Origin: Lachnospiraceae bacterium
GTDB lineage: Bacteria > Bacillota > Clostridia > Lachnospirales > Lachnospiraceae
Direction of reading: 5' to 3'
NCBI GenBank assembly: GCA_017617395.1
Contig: JAFZWG010000085.1
Span: forward strand, 1-32,214
Length of the DNA: 32,214 nt
The translations under genes and the position numbers were made by a program. Positions 1-8,230 of this stretch are shown piece after piece. Numbering within the stretch: the stretch's first letter is position 1; each line of letters opens with the position of its first letter. The notes beneath the pieces were generated by a model. That model was given only the letters and a program-made list of their open reading frames with translations, had not been told where the DNA came from and searched no databases.

Positions 1-337
1 CGAAAACCTGTCGGAGAACGAGTGGATCTCGTTTGACGGCTTCGGCACGTGGTCCGGTGATTTTGTTGTGGGCGTAGCGTATCGCATAGGCAAGGACGGT
101 CCGAGCTTTGTGTACGAAAACATGAAGGTGGACACGGTGATCCTTGCAAGCAATCCGAGCATGCTTCCGATCCGGACGCTTACGACGACCGGGCGGGACA
201 TCGGATTTGCTGTCTGGGTGGTGCTGTGGTTTGCGATTCCGATCGGATATTACCTGCTCATGTTGAGAGCGAGAAAGAAAGCCTCGTCGATGGAACCCGA
301 GGCGATGGAGACAGCGGAAAATGGCGATTTATCTTGA
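1..337 (+). CDS. C-terminal part of an unrecognised membrane protein (5' end outside window)
   Basis: The frame is open from base 2 to a stop at 335-337, so only the last ~111 residues are present; the real start lies upstream of the window. The visible part has an extracytoplasmic-looking stretch rich in Gly, Ser and Thr, then one hydrophobic segment (FAVWVVLWFAIPIGYYLLML) followed by basic residues RARKK and a short acidic tail. That is the pattern of a protein anchored at its C-terminus with the tail in the cytoplasm. It overlaps the start of the cysteine desulfurase gene by 17 bases, so the two are probably co-transcribed and translationally coupled. I do not recognise the family and propose no function. 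Confidence 0.75.
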   Translation, partial: ENLSENEWISFDGFGTWSGDFVVGVAYRIGKDGPSFVYENMKVDTVILASNPSMLPIRTLTTTGRDIGFAVWVVLWFAIPIGYYLLMLRARKKASSMEPEAMETAENGDLS

Positions 338-1517
338 CAATGCAGCTTCGATGAAGACGCGCGCGGAGGCTTTGGCGGCAGCGATGCCGTATCTGGCGGA
401 GGAGTACGGGAATCCGTCCTCCCTGCACTCGCCGGGGTTGTCCGCGAAGAAGGCGATCCAGAAGGCGAGAGAGGACATCGCGACGTGTCTGTGGTGCAAG
501 CCGAGCGAGATTGTATTTACCTCGGGCGGAACGGAGAGCGACAACCTGGCGATCAAGGGATACTTTGAGGCCAATTGCGCCAGAGGGAAGCATATCATCA
601 CCACGAACATCGAGCATCACGCGGTCGGCGGGAGCATTGCGTGGCTTCGCGGCATGGGGGCGGAGGTGACGGTTCTTCCGGTGAACGGCGACGGGCTGGT
701 CAGCGCTTCGCAGGTCGCGGCGGCCATCCGGCCGGACACGATCCTGATCGCGATCCAGTTCGCGAACAACGAGATCGGAACGATTCAGCCGGTCGCGGAG
801 ATTGCGGCGGTTGCGAAGGAGAGAGGGGTAGCATTTTTCACGGACGCGGTGCAGGCGGTCGGACATGTGCCGTTTGCTCTGGGAAGTTCCGAGGGAGCGG
901 GCAAGCTTCCTCCGGGGGATACGCCCTACAACTATCAAGGAATTGCGATGCTCGCGGGCTCCGCGCACAAGTTCGGCGGGCCGAAGGGTACGGGCTTTTT
1001 GTTCGTTCGCGAGGGAACGAAAATTGCGCCGCAGATGCACGGCGGACCGCAGGAGATGCGGCTTCGCGCAGGTACGGAAAATGTCGCCGGCATCGTCGGC
1101 ATGGCGGCCGCGTTGGTGGTTTCCTGCAGGGAATTGCGGGAGTCCTCGCGGCGTGTGCGTGCGCTCGGAAATATGATGATCGACCGGATTACGGCGGAGA
1201 TTCCCGATGTGAGAGTAAACGGCAGCAGAGTCAGCCGGCTTGCGGGAAATGTGAGCGTCTCCTTTGCGGGAGTCGAGGCGGCCTCGGTGCTTGTGCTGAT
1301 GGACATGGCGGGCATTGCCTGCTCGGGCGGCTCGGCGTGCACGTCGGCTTCGGGAGAGGTGTCGCATGTGATCCGCGCAATCGGTGTTCCGGCAGAGTAC
1401 GAGAAGGGAACGGTCCGCATGACCATCTCTTCAGAGACGACGCAGGCCGAGGTCGACGCGGCAGTGACCGCGCTCGCGGGAGTGGTCGCAAAGCTTCGTG
1501 CGGGAAGAAACTATTGA
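321..1517 (+). CDS. Cysteine desulfurase, NifS/IscS family
   Basis: A PLP-dependent enzyme that takes sulfur from L-cysteine, leaving alanine and a persulfide used for Fe-S clusters, tRNA thiolation or other sulfur carriers. The 398 residues show the family signatures: the N-terminal YLDNAA, the TSGGTESDN loop, IEHHAV, the FANNEIGT block, the PLP lysine K217 in SAHKFGGPKG, and the sulfur-accepting Cys340 in SGGSACTSASG. A stretch at about residues 187-205, rich in Gly and Pro, lies between VQAVGH and SAHK and is ~16 residues longer than in ordinary IscS. The start overlaps the preceding gene by 17 bases. No iscU or thiI neighbour is visible, so the acceptor is unknown; the suf genes of this window lie 20 kb away. 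Family sure, pathway role open. Confidence 0.95.
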   Translation: MAIYLDNAASMKTRAEALAAAMPYLAEEYGNPSSLHSPGLSAKKAIQKAREDIATCLWCKPSEIVFTSGGTESDNLAIKGYFEANCARGKHIITTNIEHHAVGGSIAWLRGMGAEVTVLPVNGDGLVSASQVAAAIRPDTILIAIQFANNEIGTIQPVAEIAAVAKERGVAFFTDAVQAVGHVPFALGSSEGAGKLPPGDTPYNYQGIAMLAGSAHKFGGPKGTGFLFVREGTKIAPQMHGGPQEMRLRAGTENVAGIVGMAAALVVSCRELRESSRRVRALGNMMIDRITAEIPDVRVNGSRVSRLAGNVSVSFAGVEAASVLVLMDMAGIACSGGSACTSASGEVSHVIRAIGVPAEYEKGTVRMTISSETTQAEVDAAVTALAGVVAKLRAGRNY

Positions 1518-1532
1518 TATTTACAAGAAAAA

Positions 1533-1570
1533 CCCTCCTTGCCGGATGACCAGCGAGGAGGGCATTTTTG
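1533..1570. terminator. Bidirectional intrinsic terminator between convergent genes
   Basis: Bases 1533-1542 pair with 1553-1562 (ten pairs, one G-T) around a ten-base loop. A T-run follows on the plus strand and an A-run precedes it, so it can stop transcription of the cysteine desulfurase gene from the left and of the rqcH/PHP operon from the right. Confidence 0.85.
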
Positions 1571-1588
1571 TGCTTGAAGATTTAACTC

Positions 1589-2407
1589 TTAAAACTTGTG
1601 AAACTCCGGCTGACCGGCCTTGAAGGTCGCGTAGGAGGTGAACCCTAACGAGGTGAGCATCGCCTCCGCGCGGTCGAAGTCCGCGGCGACATGCTCGGCA
1701 AAGTGGGCGTCGGAGCCGACGGTAATCAGCGTTCCGCCGAGTTCCTTGTAGCGCGCCGCAATGGCGGCGGAAGGGTTCGTGTCGGGGTAGTTGCGCCGAA
1801 GCGCTCCGGTGTTGATCTCCAGACCGATGCCGCGTCGGATGATCGTGCGAAGGATCGCGTCGATCACGTCCGCGAGCTTATCTTTGTTTACACGGCGGTT
1901 CTTCGGCACGTAGCGGAGGATGTAGTCGAGATGACCGCAGACCTGGAAGTCGTCGTAGTGCTCCATGTTCCATAGCTCGGCCTCAAGGTACCGAAGAACG
2001 CCCTCGGTGCCCGTGCGATCCTCCCAGTACTGCGGGTAGTAGGGGTCGGTGTGGCACACGCAGTGCGTCGAGCCGATCACGAAGTCAAACGGGTACTTGC
2101 GCAGAAGCTCCTCATAGTATTGCCGTACCGGTTCCACAACGTCCTCCTCGTCGCGGAGTCCGAGCTCCACGCCGATGCGAAGGTCGATGCGGTCGCTCCA
2201 CTCGTCGCGCAGCTTCGTAAGCTTCGCAAAATACTCCTCCGGATCGAACAGAAACAGCCCCTGGTCCAGCGGAAAGAGCCAGTCCATATGGTCGGTGATG
2301 CAGTACGTTGTAAGACCGCGGAAGACGGCGCTTTGCAGCATTGCCTCCGGTGCGGCATCACTGTCCGTGGAAAAGCTTGTGTGCGTATGGATGTCAGCCA
2401 GAATCAT
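1589..2407 (-). CDS. PHP-domain phosphoesterase, histidinol-phosphatase (HisJ/HisK) family
   Basis: Members of this PHP family hydrolyse L-histidinol phosphate to histidinol in histidine biosynthesis, using a multinuclear metal centre. The 272-residue length fits. Metal ligands visible are H7 and H9 in DIHTHTSFSTDS, D39-H40 in ITDHMDW, the Glu in GVELGL, the His in GSTHCV, the His of CGHLDY, and D/H in the late GSDAH. It lies 16 bases downstream of rqcH on the same strand, with an AAAGGA ribosome site before the ATG, so it is probably the second gene of that operon. There is no other his gene in the window, and related PHP proteins act on other phosphates, so the substrate is inferred from family only. 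Confidence 0.85.
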   Translation of the reverse strand: MILADIHTHTSFSTDSDAAPEAMLQSAVFRGLTTYCITDHMDWLFPLDQGLFLFDPEEYFAKLTKLRDEWSDRIDLRIGVELGLRDEEDVVEPVRQYYEELLRKYPFDFVIGSTHCVCHTDPYYPQYWEDRTGTEGVLRYLEAELWNMEHYDDFQVCGHLDYILRYVPKNRRVNKDKLADVIDAILRTIIRRGIGLEINTGALRRNYPDTNPSAAIAARYKELGGTLITVGSDAHFAEHVAADFDRAEAMLTSLGFTSYATFKAGQPEFHKF

Positions 2408-2423
2408 ACAAAATCCTTTCGGT

Positions 2424-4181
2424 CTACTCCGTGACTAAAAGTTCCGCGTGTTCCGCGGGCTCCGCAACCAGGGAGTAGTTGGTGTAGTAAACGACAAAGC
2501 CGGGCTTGCCGCCGGCGGGCTTTTTCACATTTTTCTTTCGAAGATAGTCGACCTCGACCTTCGCCTGCTCGCGCCGCTTCGAGTAAAATGCAGCCAGCGA
2601 TCCGGCCAGCTCGAACACCGCATCCGGAACCTCGGCGTCGCCGCAGCGAAGCACGACGTGGGAACCGGGAACGCCCTTGGCGTGGAACCACCAGTCGTTG
2701 CCGGCAGCAAAGTGGTGCGTGAGTTCCTCGTTCTGGTAATTGTTCTTGCCGACGTAGATGTCAAAGCCTTCGGCGGTGCGGTAGTGGTACGGGCGGCTTG
2801 CGGGCTTCTTCGGCGCCTTCTTTGAGTTTCCGTCGCGGTGAAACTTCAGATACCCGTAGTCCGTGAGCTCGCGGCGGATGTCCGCAAGGTCGGCCTCATC
2901 CTTAGCGTACTCTAAGGAGTCGCGGACGGACTCCAGGTGAGCCAGTTCCTCGCGGCTTTCGGTGATGTGCGCGGAAACCGCCTCGCCGGTTCGTTTCAGC
3001 TTGCTGTAGCGCTCGTAGTAGCGCTTTGCGTTATCCATGACGGAGAGCGTCTCGTCGAGCGGGATTGTGATCTCCTGATTGTCGTAGTAGTTTGTGCACG
3101 TGAAGGACTTCGAGCCCGAGACGGCGCTGTAGCCGTAGGTTGTCAACAGCTCGCCGTAGATGCGGAAGCGGTCCTTCTTCTCCGTGTCGGCAAATTGTTT
3201 CTCCTGCAGATCGAGCTTCTTCGCGACACGCTCAATCGCGGTTTGTACGGTGCGGCGAAGCTCCGACGACTTCTGGCGGATGCGCGTCGCTGCCTCCTTG
3301 GTCTCGTAGTAGTACAAAAGCAGCTCACTCATTGAGTCGAAGGCCTTCGCCTCATAGCGGCTGTAGTCCGTATACACTGTGAGCGGCAGTGCGGCAAATT
3401 CCGCGGGAACCGAATCCTCCAGCGCACACATCGGCGAAAAATCCCCGCTCTCAATCCGTCCGCGCAGCTTCGAAAGCTCAGTCCCGAGGCGTTCAAAATC
3501 GGCGTCGGAGCACTCGGCTGTATCATTGGCCGAATCGAGGCCCGCGCGGTGCAGAAGCTCGTTGGCGATCACGGGGCTTAAGCCTGTGACGGTCGTGTAG
3601 ACGGCGCGGCGAAGATCTCCGGCGCAGGCACGGATACCTGCGGCGAGTGCTTCCGTACTGTCCGTAAGAAGAGAGAGCTTCTCGGCGGTCTTCGGGATGA
3701 AGTAGCTTCGGCCCGGAAGGACTTCTCGGACAGAGCTGACCATCTGAGAGACTCGCTTGATGCTGTCGACGATGGTGTCCGATTCATCGCAGAAGATGAT
3801 GTTCGAATGCTTGCCCATCAGCTCGATGATGAGGTGCTTGATGCGCGTGTCGCCCATCTCGTCGAGATGCTCGATCCTGATGCGGATGACGCGCTCGAGG
3901 TCGGGCTGGTCAACCGAGAGGATCCGCGCGCTGCTTAAGTGCTTCCGTAAAAGCATGCAAAATGCCGGTGCGGTGAGCGGAGAGGGGCGGTTATCCGGAA
4001 TCAGGCACGCGAGCGGCAGAGATGCGCTCGCGGACAGGTGAAGCCGGTAGGTGTCATAGTTTTTTATCGTCAATAAAAGCGCATCGGGCTCGGGCTGTGC
4101 GATCTTCGTGATCCGCCCTCCGACGAGCTTTTCTCGCCATTCGTGTACGAGGCAGGCGACGGTGATTCCGTCCAGTGCCAT
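2424..4181 (-). CDS. rqcH: RqcH / NFACT-family ribosome quality control protein
   Basis: RqcH binds stalled 50S subunits carrying peptidyl-tRNA and directs C-terminal alanine tailing, marking the nascent chain for degradation. The 585-residue product has the NFACT-N domain (from MALDGITVACLVHEWREKL), a long charged helical middle (about 290-430, coiled-coil like) and the NFACT-R/DUF814 domain near the C-terminus, with the typical VGKNNYQNEEL, WWFHAKGVPGSHVVL and VDYLRKKNVKKPAG blocks. The open frame runs far upstream to 5687, but family homology begins at the ATG at 4181, which has a GGAGGAG ribosome site; the upstream part is antisense to another gene. At residues 96-97 it has Glu-Arg where the B. 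subtilis protein is described with Asp-Arg. Older annotations call this family fibronectin-binding protein A. Confidence 0.93.
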   Translation of the reverse strand: MALDGITVACLVHEWREKLVGGRITKIAQPEPDALLLTIKNYDTYRLHLSASASLPLACLIPDNRPSPLTAPAFCMLLRKHLSSARILSVDQPDLERVIRIRIEHLDEMGDTRIKHLIIELMGKHSNIIFCDESDTIVDSIKRVSQMVSSVREVLPGRSYFIPKTAEKLSLLTDSTEALAAGIRACAGDLRRAVYTTVTGLSPVIANELLHRAGLDSANDTAECSDADFERLGTELSKLRGRIESGDFSPMCALEDSVPAEFAALPLTVYTDYSRYEAKAFDSMSELLLYYYETKEAATRIRQKSSELRRTVQTAIERVAKKLDLQEKQFADTEKKDRFRIYGELLTTYGYSAVSGSKSFTCTNYYDNQEITIPLDETLSVMDNAKRYYERYSKLKRTGEAVSAHITESREELAHLESVRDSLEYAKDEADLADIRRELTDYGYLKFHRDGNSKKAPKKPASRPYHYRTAEGFDIYVGKNNYQNEELTHHFAAGNDWWFHAKGVPGSHVVLRCGDAEVPDAVFELAGSLAAFYSKRREQAKVEVDYLRKKNVKKPAGGKPGFVVYYTNYSLVAEPAEHAELLVTE

Positions 4182-4255
4182 GGGTATCTCCTCCGTGTCG
4201 TAAGACTCGCAGCGCAGGTGCCGGATGCCGGTGTCGGACGCTGTGAAACAAGCCA

Positions 4256-4261
4256 AGTATA
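4256..4261 (-). promoter_or_regulatory. Possible extended -10 promoter for rqcH operon
   Basis: On the minus strand the hexamer TATACT is preceded by TGC, an extended -10. No good -35 lies 17 bases upstream. It sits about 75 bases before the rqcH start and next to the divergent promoter at 4273-4301. Confidence 0.45.
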
Positions 4262-4272
4262 GCACAAATCGT

Positions 4273-4301
4273 TTGACATTACTACGGGAAAAACATATAA
4301 T
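4273..4301 (+). promoter_or_regulatory. Perfect-consensus SigA promoter for the rhomboid-like operon
   Basis: TTGACA (4273-4278), exactly 17 bases, then TATAAT (4296-4301): all twelve consensus positions match. The gene it serves starts at 4392, leaving a leader of about 80 bases. It faces away from rqcH. Confidence 0.85.
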
Positions 4302-4391
4302 GATTATGATTGATTTTTGATTGGACGGCGCGAGGGAGCGGGTGAATTTCCGCCGGGTGTGGGGTCGTGCCGGAGAAGGAAAGCAGGACGT

Positions 4392-5384
4392 ATGATTAAC
4401 AAACTGGAACGCAAATTCGGCAAATACGCCATCCACGGTCTGATGAAGTATCTGATGCTTCTGTACGGCGTCGGATTGGTGATTTTCTTCGTCAACGCGG
4501 ACTTTTATGTGCAGTGGCTGGCGCTGGACATCGAAAAAGTCTTTATGCACGGTCAGGTGTGGCGGCTTGTGACCTTTTTGGTTCAGCCGATCGAGCAGCA
4601 GGAGCAGCTGTTCTTCGTGCTCATCTCCATGTACCTGTACTACTTTATCGGCAATATGCTGGAGATGAGATGGGGAGCGTTCCGCTTCAATCTGTTTTAT
4701 TTTTCGGGAATATTGCTGACCATTCTCGGCAGCATTATCACGTATTTTATGTATTATTGGATCACGGGTGTCGGACTCTCGGTCGGAGCGTCTTTGGAGT
4801 ACATCAATCTGGCGATGTTCTTCTCCTTTGCGGTGGAGTTCGGTGAGGTGCAGCTTCTGTTGTTCTTCCTGCTTCCGATCAAGGTGAAATATCTGGGAAT
4901 CTTCTACGGCGCGTACTACGCATATCAGTTTGCCAAGATTTACATCTACCTGGGAGCGAAGCCGTTCCTGGTTGTTGTGATCCCGTTCCTGGTCGGAATC
5001 GCGAACTTCTTGATCTTCTGGTTTGCGACGAGAAAATCGCGGCGGGCCAGACGGGCGACGATCGCGGATCTTCGCAGGCGCTACGCGTACATGCAGGGCG
5101 TTCGCACCGGCGAGCGCGAGGGCAGTGTGGTGAACACCGCGGGCACGAAGAAGGTCATCACCAAGCATCGCTGTGCGGTGTGCGGCCGGACCGAGCTTGA
5201 CGACGACATGCTGGAGTTCCGGTTCTGCTCGAAGTGCGAGGGCGATTACGAATATTGCATGGACCACCTCTACACGCACACGCACGTGAAGCGTGAGCCG
5301 GCGGGCGGTCTTGGCGGGGAGCTCCTTTCGGAGATCACCGACGAAGTAAAAAAGGATGATTCGGGAGACGATACGATAGGATGA
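4392..5384 (+). CDS. Rhomboid-like multi-span membrane protein with C-terminal zinc ribbon
   Basis: The 330-residue product has about six hydrophobic segments in residues 15-215, arranged like a rhomboid core, then a basic stretch (RKSRRARRATIADLRRR) and a cytoplasmic tail with CAVCG...CSKC followed by YCMDHLYTHTH, a probable zinc-binding ribbon. A rhomboid protease would need a GxSG serine motif; the closest stretch here is GVGLSVGAS, so an inactive, Derlin-like relative is more likely. I chose the ATG at 4392 because the upstream 25 codons look like leader sequence and an AGGA lies before this ATG. It has a perfect promoter upstream, and its stop overlaps the next start as ATGA, so it heads an operon. 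Function not known. Confidence 0.75.
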   Translation: MINKLERKFGKYAIHGLMKYLMLLYGVGLVIFFVNADFYVQWLALDIEKVFMHGQVWRLVTFLVQPIEQQEQLFFVLISMYLYYFIGNMLEMRWGAFRFNLFYFSGILLTILGSIITYFMYYWITGVGLSVGASLEYINLAMFFSFAVEFGEVQLLLFFLLPIKVKYLGIFYGAYYAYQFAKIYIYLGAKPFLVVVIPFLVGIANFLIFWFATRKSRRARRATIADLRRRYAYMQGVRTGEREGSVVNTAGTKKVITKHRCAVCGRTELDDDMLEFRFCSKCEGDYEYCMDHLYTHTHVKREPAGGLGGELLSEITDEVKKDDSGDDTIG

Positions 5385-6715
5385 GTGTAAAGAGTATTGA
5401 GCGCCGCCTCTGCAGCGGCTTCTATGATATGGCATGGCTGAACCTTGCGGCCGGCATCGAGAACCTGCCGGATGCAGAGGATTCGGAAAATGCATCCGCC
5501 GAAGCGCTCCGCGGCGAGTGGCTGTCGGTGGCTTTGCCGGTTGCGAAGACGCTTGCCGGAGAGGAAGCAGACGACCTGGCTGCGGGCACGGAGAAACTCC
5601 TGGCGCTTCGCGAGAGGATCGCGGCGTCGGTCGAGGCACTGGCGAGATGCCGTGCCGAGGCGACGGTTTTGCGCAAGGCACTCGCAAGGCGCGCGGCCGG
5701 CGAGAAGACCGTGGTGCCCGTGGATACGGACGATGAGGTTAGAAGCTTACTGGCACGCATCTTCGCGGGCAACGACCCGATGATGATGAACCTGCGGGTG
5801 CAGTCGATGGTTTCTGCATTTCCCGCACGAATCACGAAGAAACGTTTTTATGATATGATCGCCGGATACCTGTCGCTGTACAACGGCCAGGAGGACGGTT
5901 ACGGACTGGAGTCCTTCTGTTACCGCATCCGCTCCGCGGCGGCAATCGGCGAGGATGTCGGCGTCACGGACGAGGCGGTTTCGGAGGCAAAAGCCGTTCT
6001 GGCGAAGGCCTCGGAGCTTGCGGTTTCGGAGGCAACGGACGGCGCGGAGGAGATGAGCGAAACGCTTGATCGGCTCTGCGGAACGCTCGATGCGAACATC
6101 GGTCTTTGCGAGAGCATCGTCCGGTGCATCAACCCGATGGCGGCGATCGGCATCTTAAGCGGTGTTCAGGAGGATCTGGCGAAGGATTCCTCGGTGGAGA
6201 AGGAGCTCTGTCCGGCGGTTTTGGCGCAGCTTTCGCGCGCGGCCGGCGAGGAGGTTGACGAAGCTTCGTACGAGCGCCTCGCGGCAGCGGCGCACGACGC
6301 GATGGAGAGGTTCTTCGAGCCGCTTTCGGTGATGACCGAGCAGGAGACGGGACGGCTGCAGTCCGCGATCGACGCGATGGACGACGAGACGGCAGCGGCG
6401 TACATCCCCGTGATGAAGGCGGCGAGACTCATGTCCACGTCTGCATTTGCCTCGCTCTCGGAGGAAGTGTCGCCGAAGGTTACGCCGGAGCAGGTGGACG
6501 CGTGCCGCGACGAGCTGTATGCGCAGCTTGAGGCGCGGTTCGAGGGACTTCCGAAGTCCCTGGTAAGAGAATGGATGGCATCGGTACTCTCGGAGCTTCC
6601 CGTGTGGTTTGAGAACCGCTCCGAGGTGATGGAATACATGCTTGCGGCGCTCCGCGGATGCCGTACGGACGGCGAGCGCAGATATGCGATTTCGGAGCTT
6701 CGCAAGTCGCTGTAA
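5381..6715 (+). CDS. Unrecognised 444-residue helical protein
   Basis: I do not recognise this family. The start overlaps the stop of the rhomboid-like gene by four bases (ATGA), so the two are translationally coupled. The product is acidic and rich in Ala, Glu and Leu, predicted almost entirely helical, with no signal peptide, no membrane segment and no obvious catalytic motif. The N-terminus (MSVKSIERRLCSGFYDMAW) and the block ITKKRFYDMIAGYLSLYNG near residues 151-169 look like the most conserved-type parts. Base composition and codon use match its neighbours, so there is no sign of recent transfer. A cytoplasmic role linked to the membrane protein upstream is a guess from coupling only. 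Confidence 0.7.
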   Translation: MSVKSIERRLCSGFYDMAWLNLAAGIENLPDAEDSENASAEALRGEWLSVALPVAKTLAGEEADDLAAGTEKLLALRERIAASVEALARCRAEATVLRKALARRAAGEKTVVPVDTDDEVRSLLARIFAGNDPMMMNLRVQSMVSAFPARITKKRFYDMIAGYLSLYNGQEDGYGLESFCYRIRSAAAIGEDVGVTDEAVSEAKAVLAKASELAVSEATDGAEEMSETLDRLCGTLDANIGLCESIVRCINPMAAIGILSGVQEDLAKDSSVEKELCPAVLAQLSRAAGEEVDEASYERLAAAAHDAMERFFEPLSVMTEQETGRLQSAIDAMDDETAAAYIPVMKAARLMSTSAFASLSEEVSPKVTPEQVDACRDELYAQLEARFEGLPKSLVREWMASVLSELPVWFENRSEVMEYMLAALRGCRTDGERRYAISELRKSL

Positions 6716-6771
6716 GCAGGTTTGCGGTGTGCTGCGGGACGGCGGTTTCGCAGCGGGAGAGGCAGGAGGAT

Positions 6772-7071
6772 ATGCTCAAACTCAGCAGTCGGGTCAAGAC
6801 AATCGAGGAGGACGCTGACGACCTCGGTACCATGATTCGTGCGATTCGCAAAAATCGCGGCGGCGAGGGAGTGTATTTGGTGACGCATTCGGACGCCACG
6901 CAGGGGCTGATGGAGATCACGCCGCTTGCGTACGCGCGCATCGAGGCGGCCAAGCGGGACATCGATGTTTTAGGTGTCGCGAAGAGCCGTGAAAATGCGC
7001 TTGAGCTGGTCCGCAGCATGGTTGAGGAGATGGCGAAGAGTGGAAACTTCACCGTTTCCGGGCTTCTTTGA
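6772..7071 (+). CDS. Unrecognised 99-residue protein
   Basis: A small gene starting at the ATG at 6772, which has a strong AGGAGGA ribosome site at 6764-6770; the open frame extends upstream to 6658 only by overlapping the previous gene. The product begins MLKLSSRVKTIEEDADDLG and carries predicted helices, with no signal peptide or membrane segment. I recognise no family. It lies between the 444-residue gene and the DUF2953 gene with spacings of 56 and 12 bases, so it is probably part of the same operon. Confidence 0.7.
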   Translation: MLKLSSRVKTIEEDADDLGTMIRAIRKNRGGEGVYLVTHSDATQGLMEITPLAYARIEAAKRDIDVLGVAKSRENALELVRSMVEEMAKSGNFTVSGLL

Positions 7072-7083
7072 CGGGAGGCAGGA

Positions 7084-8160
7084 ATGGGAGTCGTTTGGCT
7101 TGTGTTGAAAATCATAGGAATCACCCTCCTGTGCATTCTCGGGCTGGTGCTCCTTGTGCTTGCGTTAGTGCTGTTCGTTCCGATCCGCTACCGACTGGAA
7201 GGGAGCATCCGATCAAAACAGGACTTCGAGGGCACGGTTCAGGTGCATTGGCTGCTGCGCGCCTTCAATCTGCGCTTTGATATCGAAAGCCCGTTGAAGG
7301 TTCGAAAGAAGATGCGCATCCTGTGGCTGTTCGGCCGCAAGGGCGACGGTGTTGTCTATCCGTCGGAGGACGAAGACGAGGAGTCGGAAGATGAAACCGC
7401 CTCCGAGGAAGAATCCGAAAAGAAAGAGGACGCCGCGGATAAAGAGGATGCTTCGAAGAAAGAAGACAGCGCCGCGGAAACCGTTGCCGGAAACAAACCG
7501 GCGGAGACGGTAGCCGAGACAGCGCCTAAGGACGATACGAAAGAAGAGAAGGAAGAGGAAAAGGCAGAGGAGAAGCCGGCAGAGAAGCCTGCGGAGAAAC
7601 CTGCCGACAAGCCCGAGGAGGCGAAGGAAGAGCCGCCGGCGGACGAAAAACCGAAGAAGAAATCATTTTCCGAGAGGATCGAGGAGAAGATCGAGGGCGT
7701 GAAAGAGACATTTGCATGCGTCGCGGAGCTCTTCTCGAGGAAGAAAGGCCTGTTGGAAAGATACATAAAGAAACCTTCCACGAAGGCGGCGGTTGCAAAG
7801 CTCTGGAAGACGGTGCTGTGGTTACTCAAACACATCGCGCCGAGGAAGGGGCACGCCGAGCTTACATTCGGCATGAAGAACCCCGAGACGACCGGCAAGA
7901 TCTTCGCCGGGGCGGCGGTGTTGTATCCGTGGTACTGGAAGCACATCGATGTGGAGCCGGACTTCGGAGGCGAGACACTCCGGGGCGAGGGAATGCTCAA
8001 GGGCCGGATCCGGTTGTTCGGCATTGTCATCCGGGCGCTGGGGCTTTTGATCGACAAGAACATCAAGAAGATGCGCAAGGAGTTTACGAAGGTTAAGGAC
8101 AGCATGACCGCGACGCCGGGCGAGCTCAAAAAGATTGTCAAAAAGGATGAAGCGGCGTAA
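7084..8160 (+). CDS. DUF2953 (YtfI-like) membrane protein with long charged linker
   Basis: The 358-residue protein starts with a hydrophobic segment (residues 5-37), followed by VPIRYRLEG and a beta-type region typical of the DUF2953 N-terminus. Residues ~94-200 are a low-complexity linker dominated by Glu, Lys, Asp, Ala and Pro, including tandem AEKP/ADKP units. The C-terminal part (about 225-340) carries the DUF2953 signature region with GHAELTFGMKNPETTGK and LRGEGMLKGRIRLFG. In B. subtilis the related ytfI lies next to ytfJ (gerW), and the same pairing occurs here, 70 bases apart. That suggests a role in sporulation or germination, but the biochemical function is not known. The linker is unusually long. 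Confidence 0.85.
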   Translation: MGVVWLVLKIIGITLLCILGLVLLVLALVLFVPIRYRLEGSIRSKQDFEGTVQVHWLLRAFNLRFDIESPLKVRKKMRILWLFGRKGDGVVYPSEDEDEESEDETASEEESEKKEDAADKEDASKKEDSAAETVAGNKPAETVAETAPKDDTKEEKEEEKAEEKPAEKPAEKPADKPEEAKEEPPADEKPKKKSFSERIEEKIEGVKETFACVAELFSRKKGLLERYIKKPSTKAAVAKLWKTVLWLLKHIAPRKGHAELTFGMKNPETTGKIFAGAAVLYPWYWKHIDVEPDFGGETLRGEGMLKGRIRLFGIVIRALGLLIDKNIKKMRKEFTKVKDSMTATPGELKKIVKKDEAA

Positions 8161-8230
8161 CAAAAGGAACAGTAACGACAATTCAGCATAGTTAGCGGGA
8201 GCGGGGCTTCCGCGGAAATGGAGAAGCATC

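Noticed and set aside
258-1367. Minus-strand frame opposite the cysteine desulfurase
   Set aside because: Shadow of a strongly supported gene; composition dominated by Arg and Ser.
4182-5687. The rqcH frame stays open on the minus strand for ~500 more codons upstream
   Set aside because: It lies antisense to the rhomboid-like and 444-residue genes, has no family similarity, and a good ATG with ribosome site at 4181 matches the known N-terminus.
7480-7660. Tandem repeats in the DUF2953 gene as a possible CRISPR-like or satellite array
   Set aside because: They are in-frame coding repeats (AEKP units) with no regular spacers.
8161-8230. GC-rich inverted repeat before gerW as a terminator
   Set aside because: About seven pairs with a wobble and no T-run after it; it may be chance.
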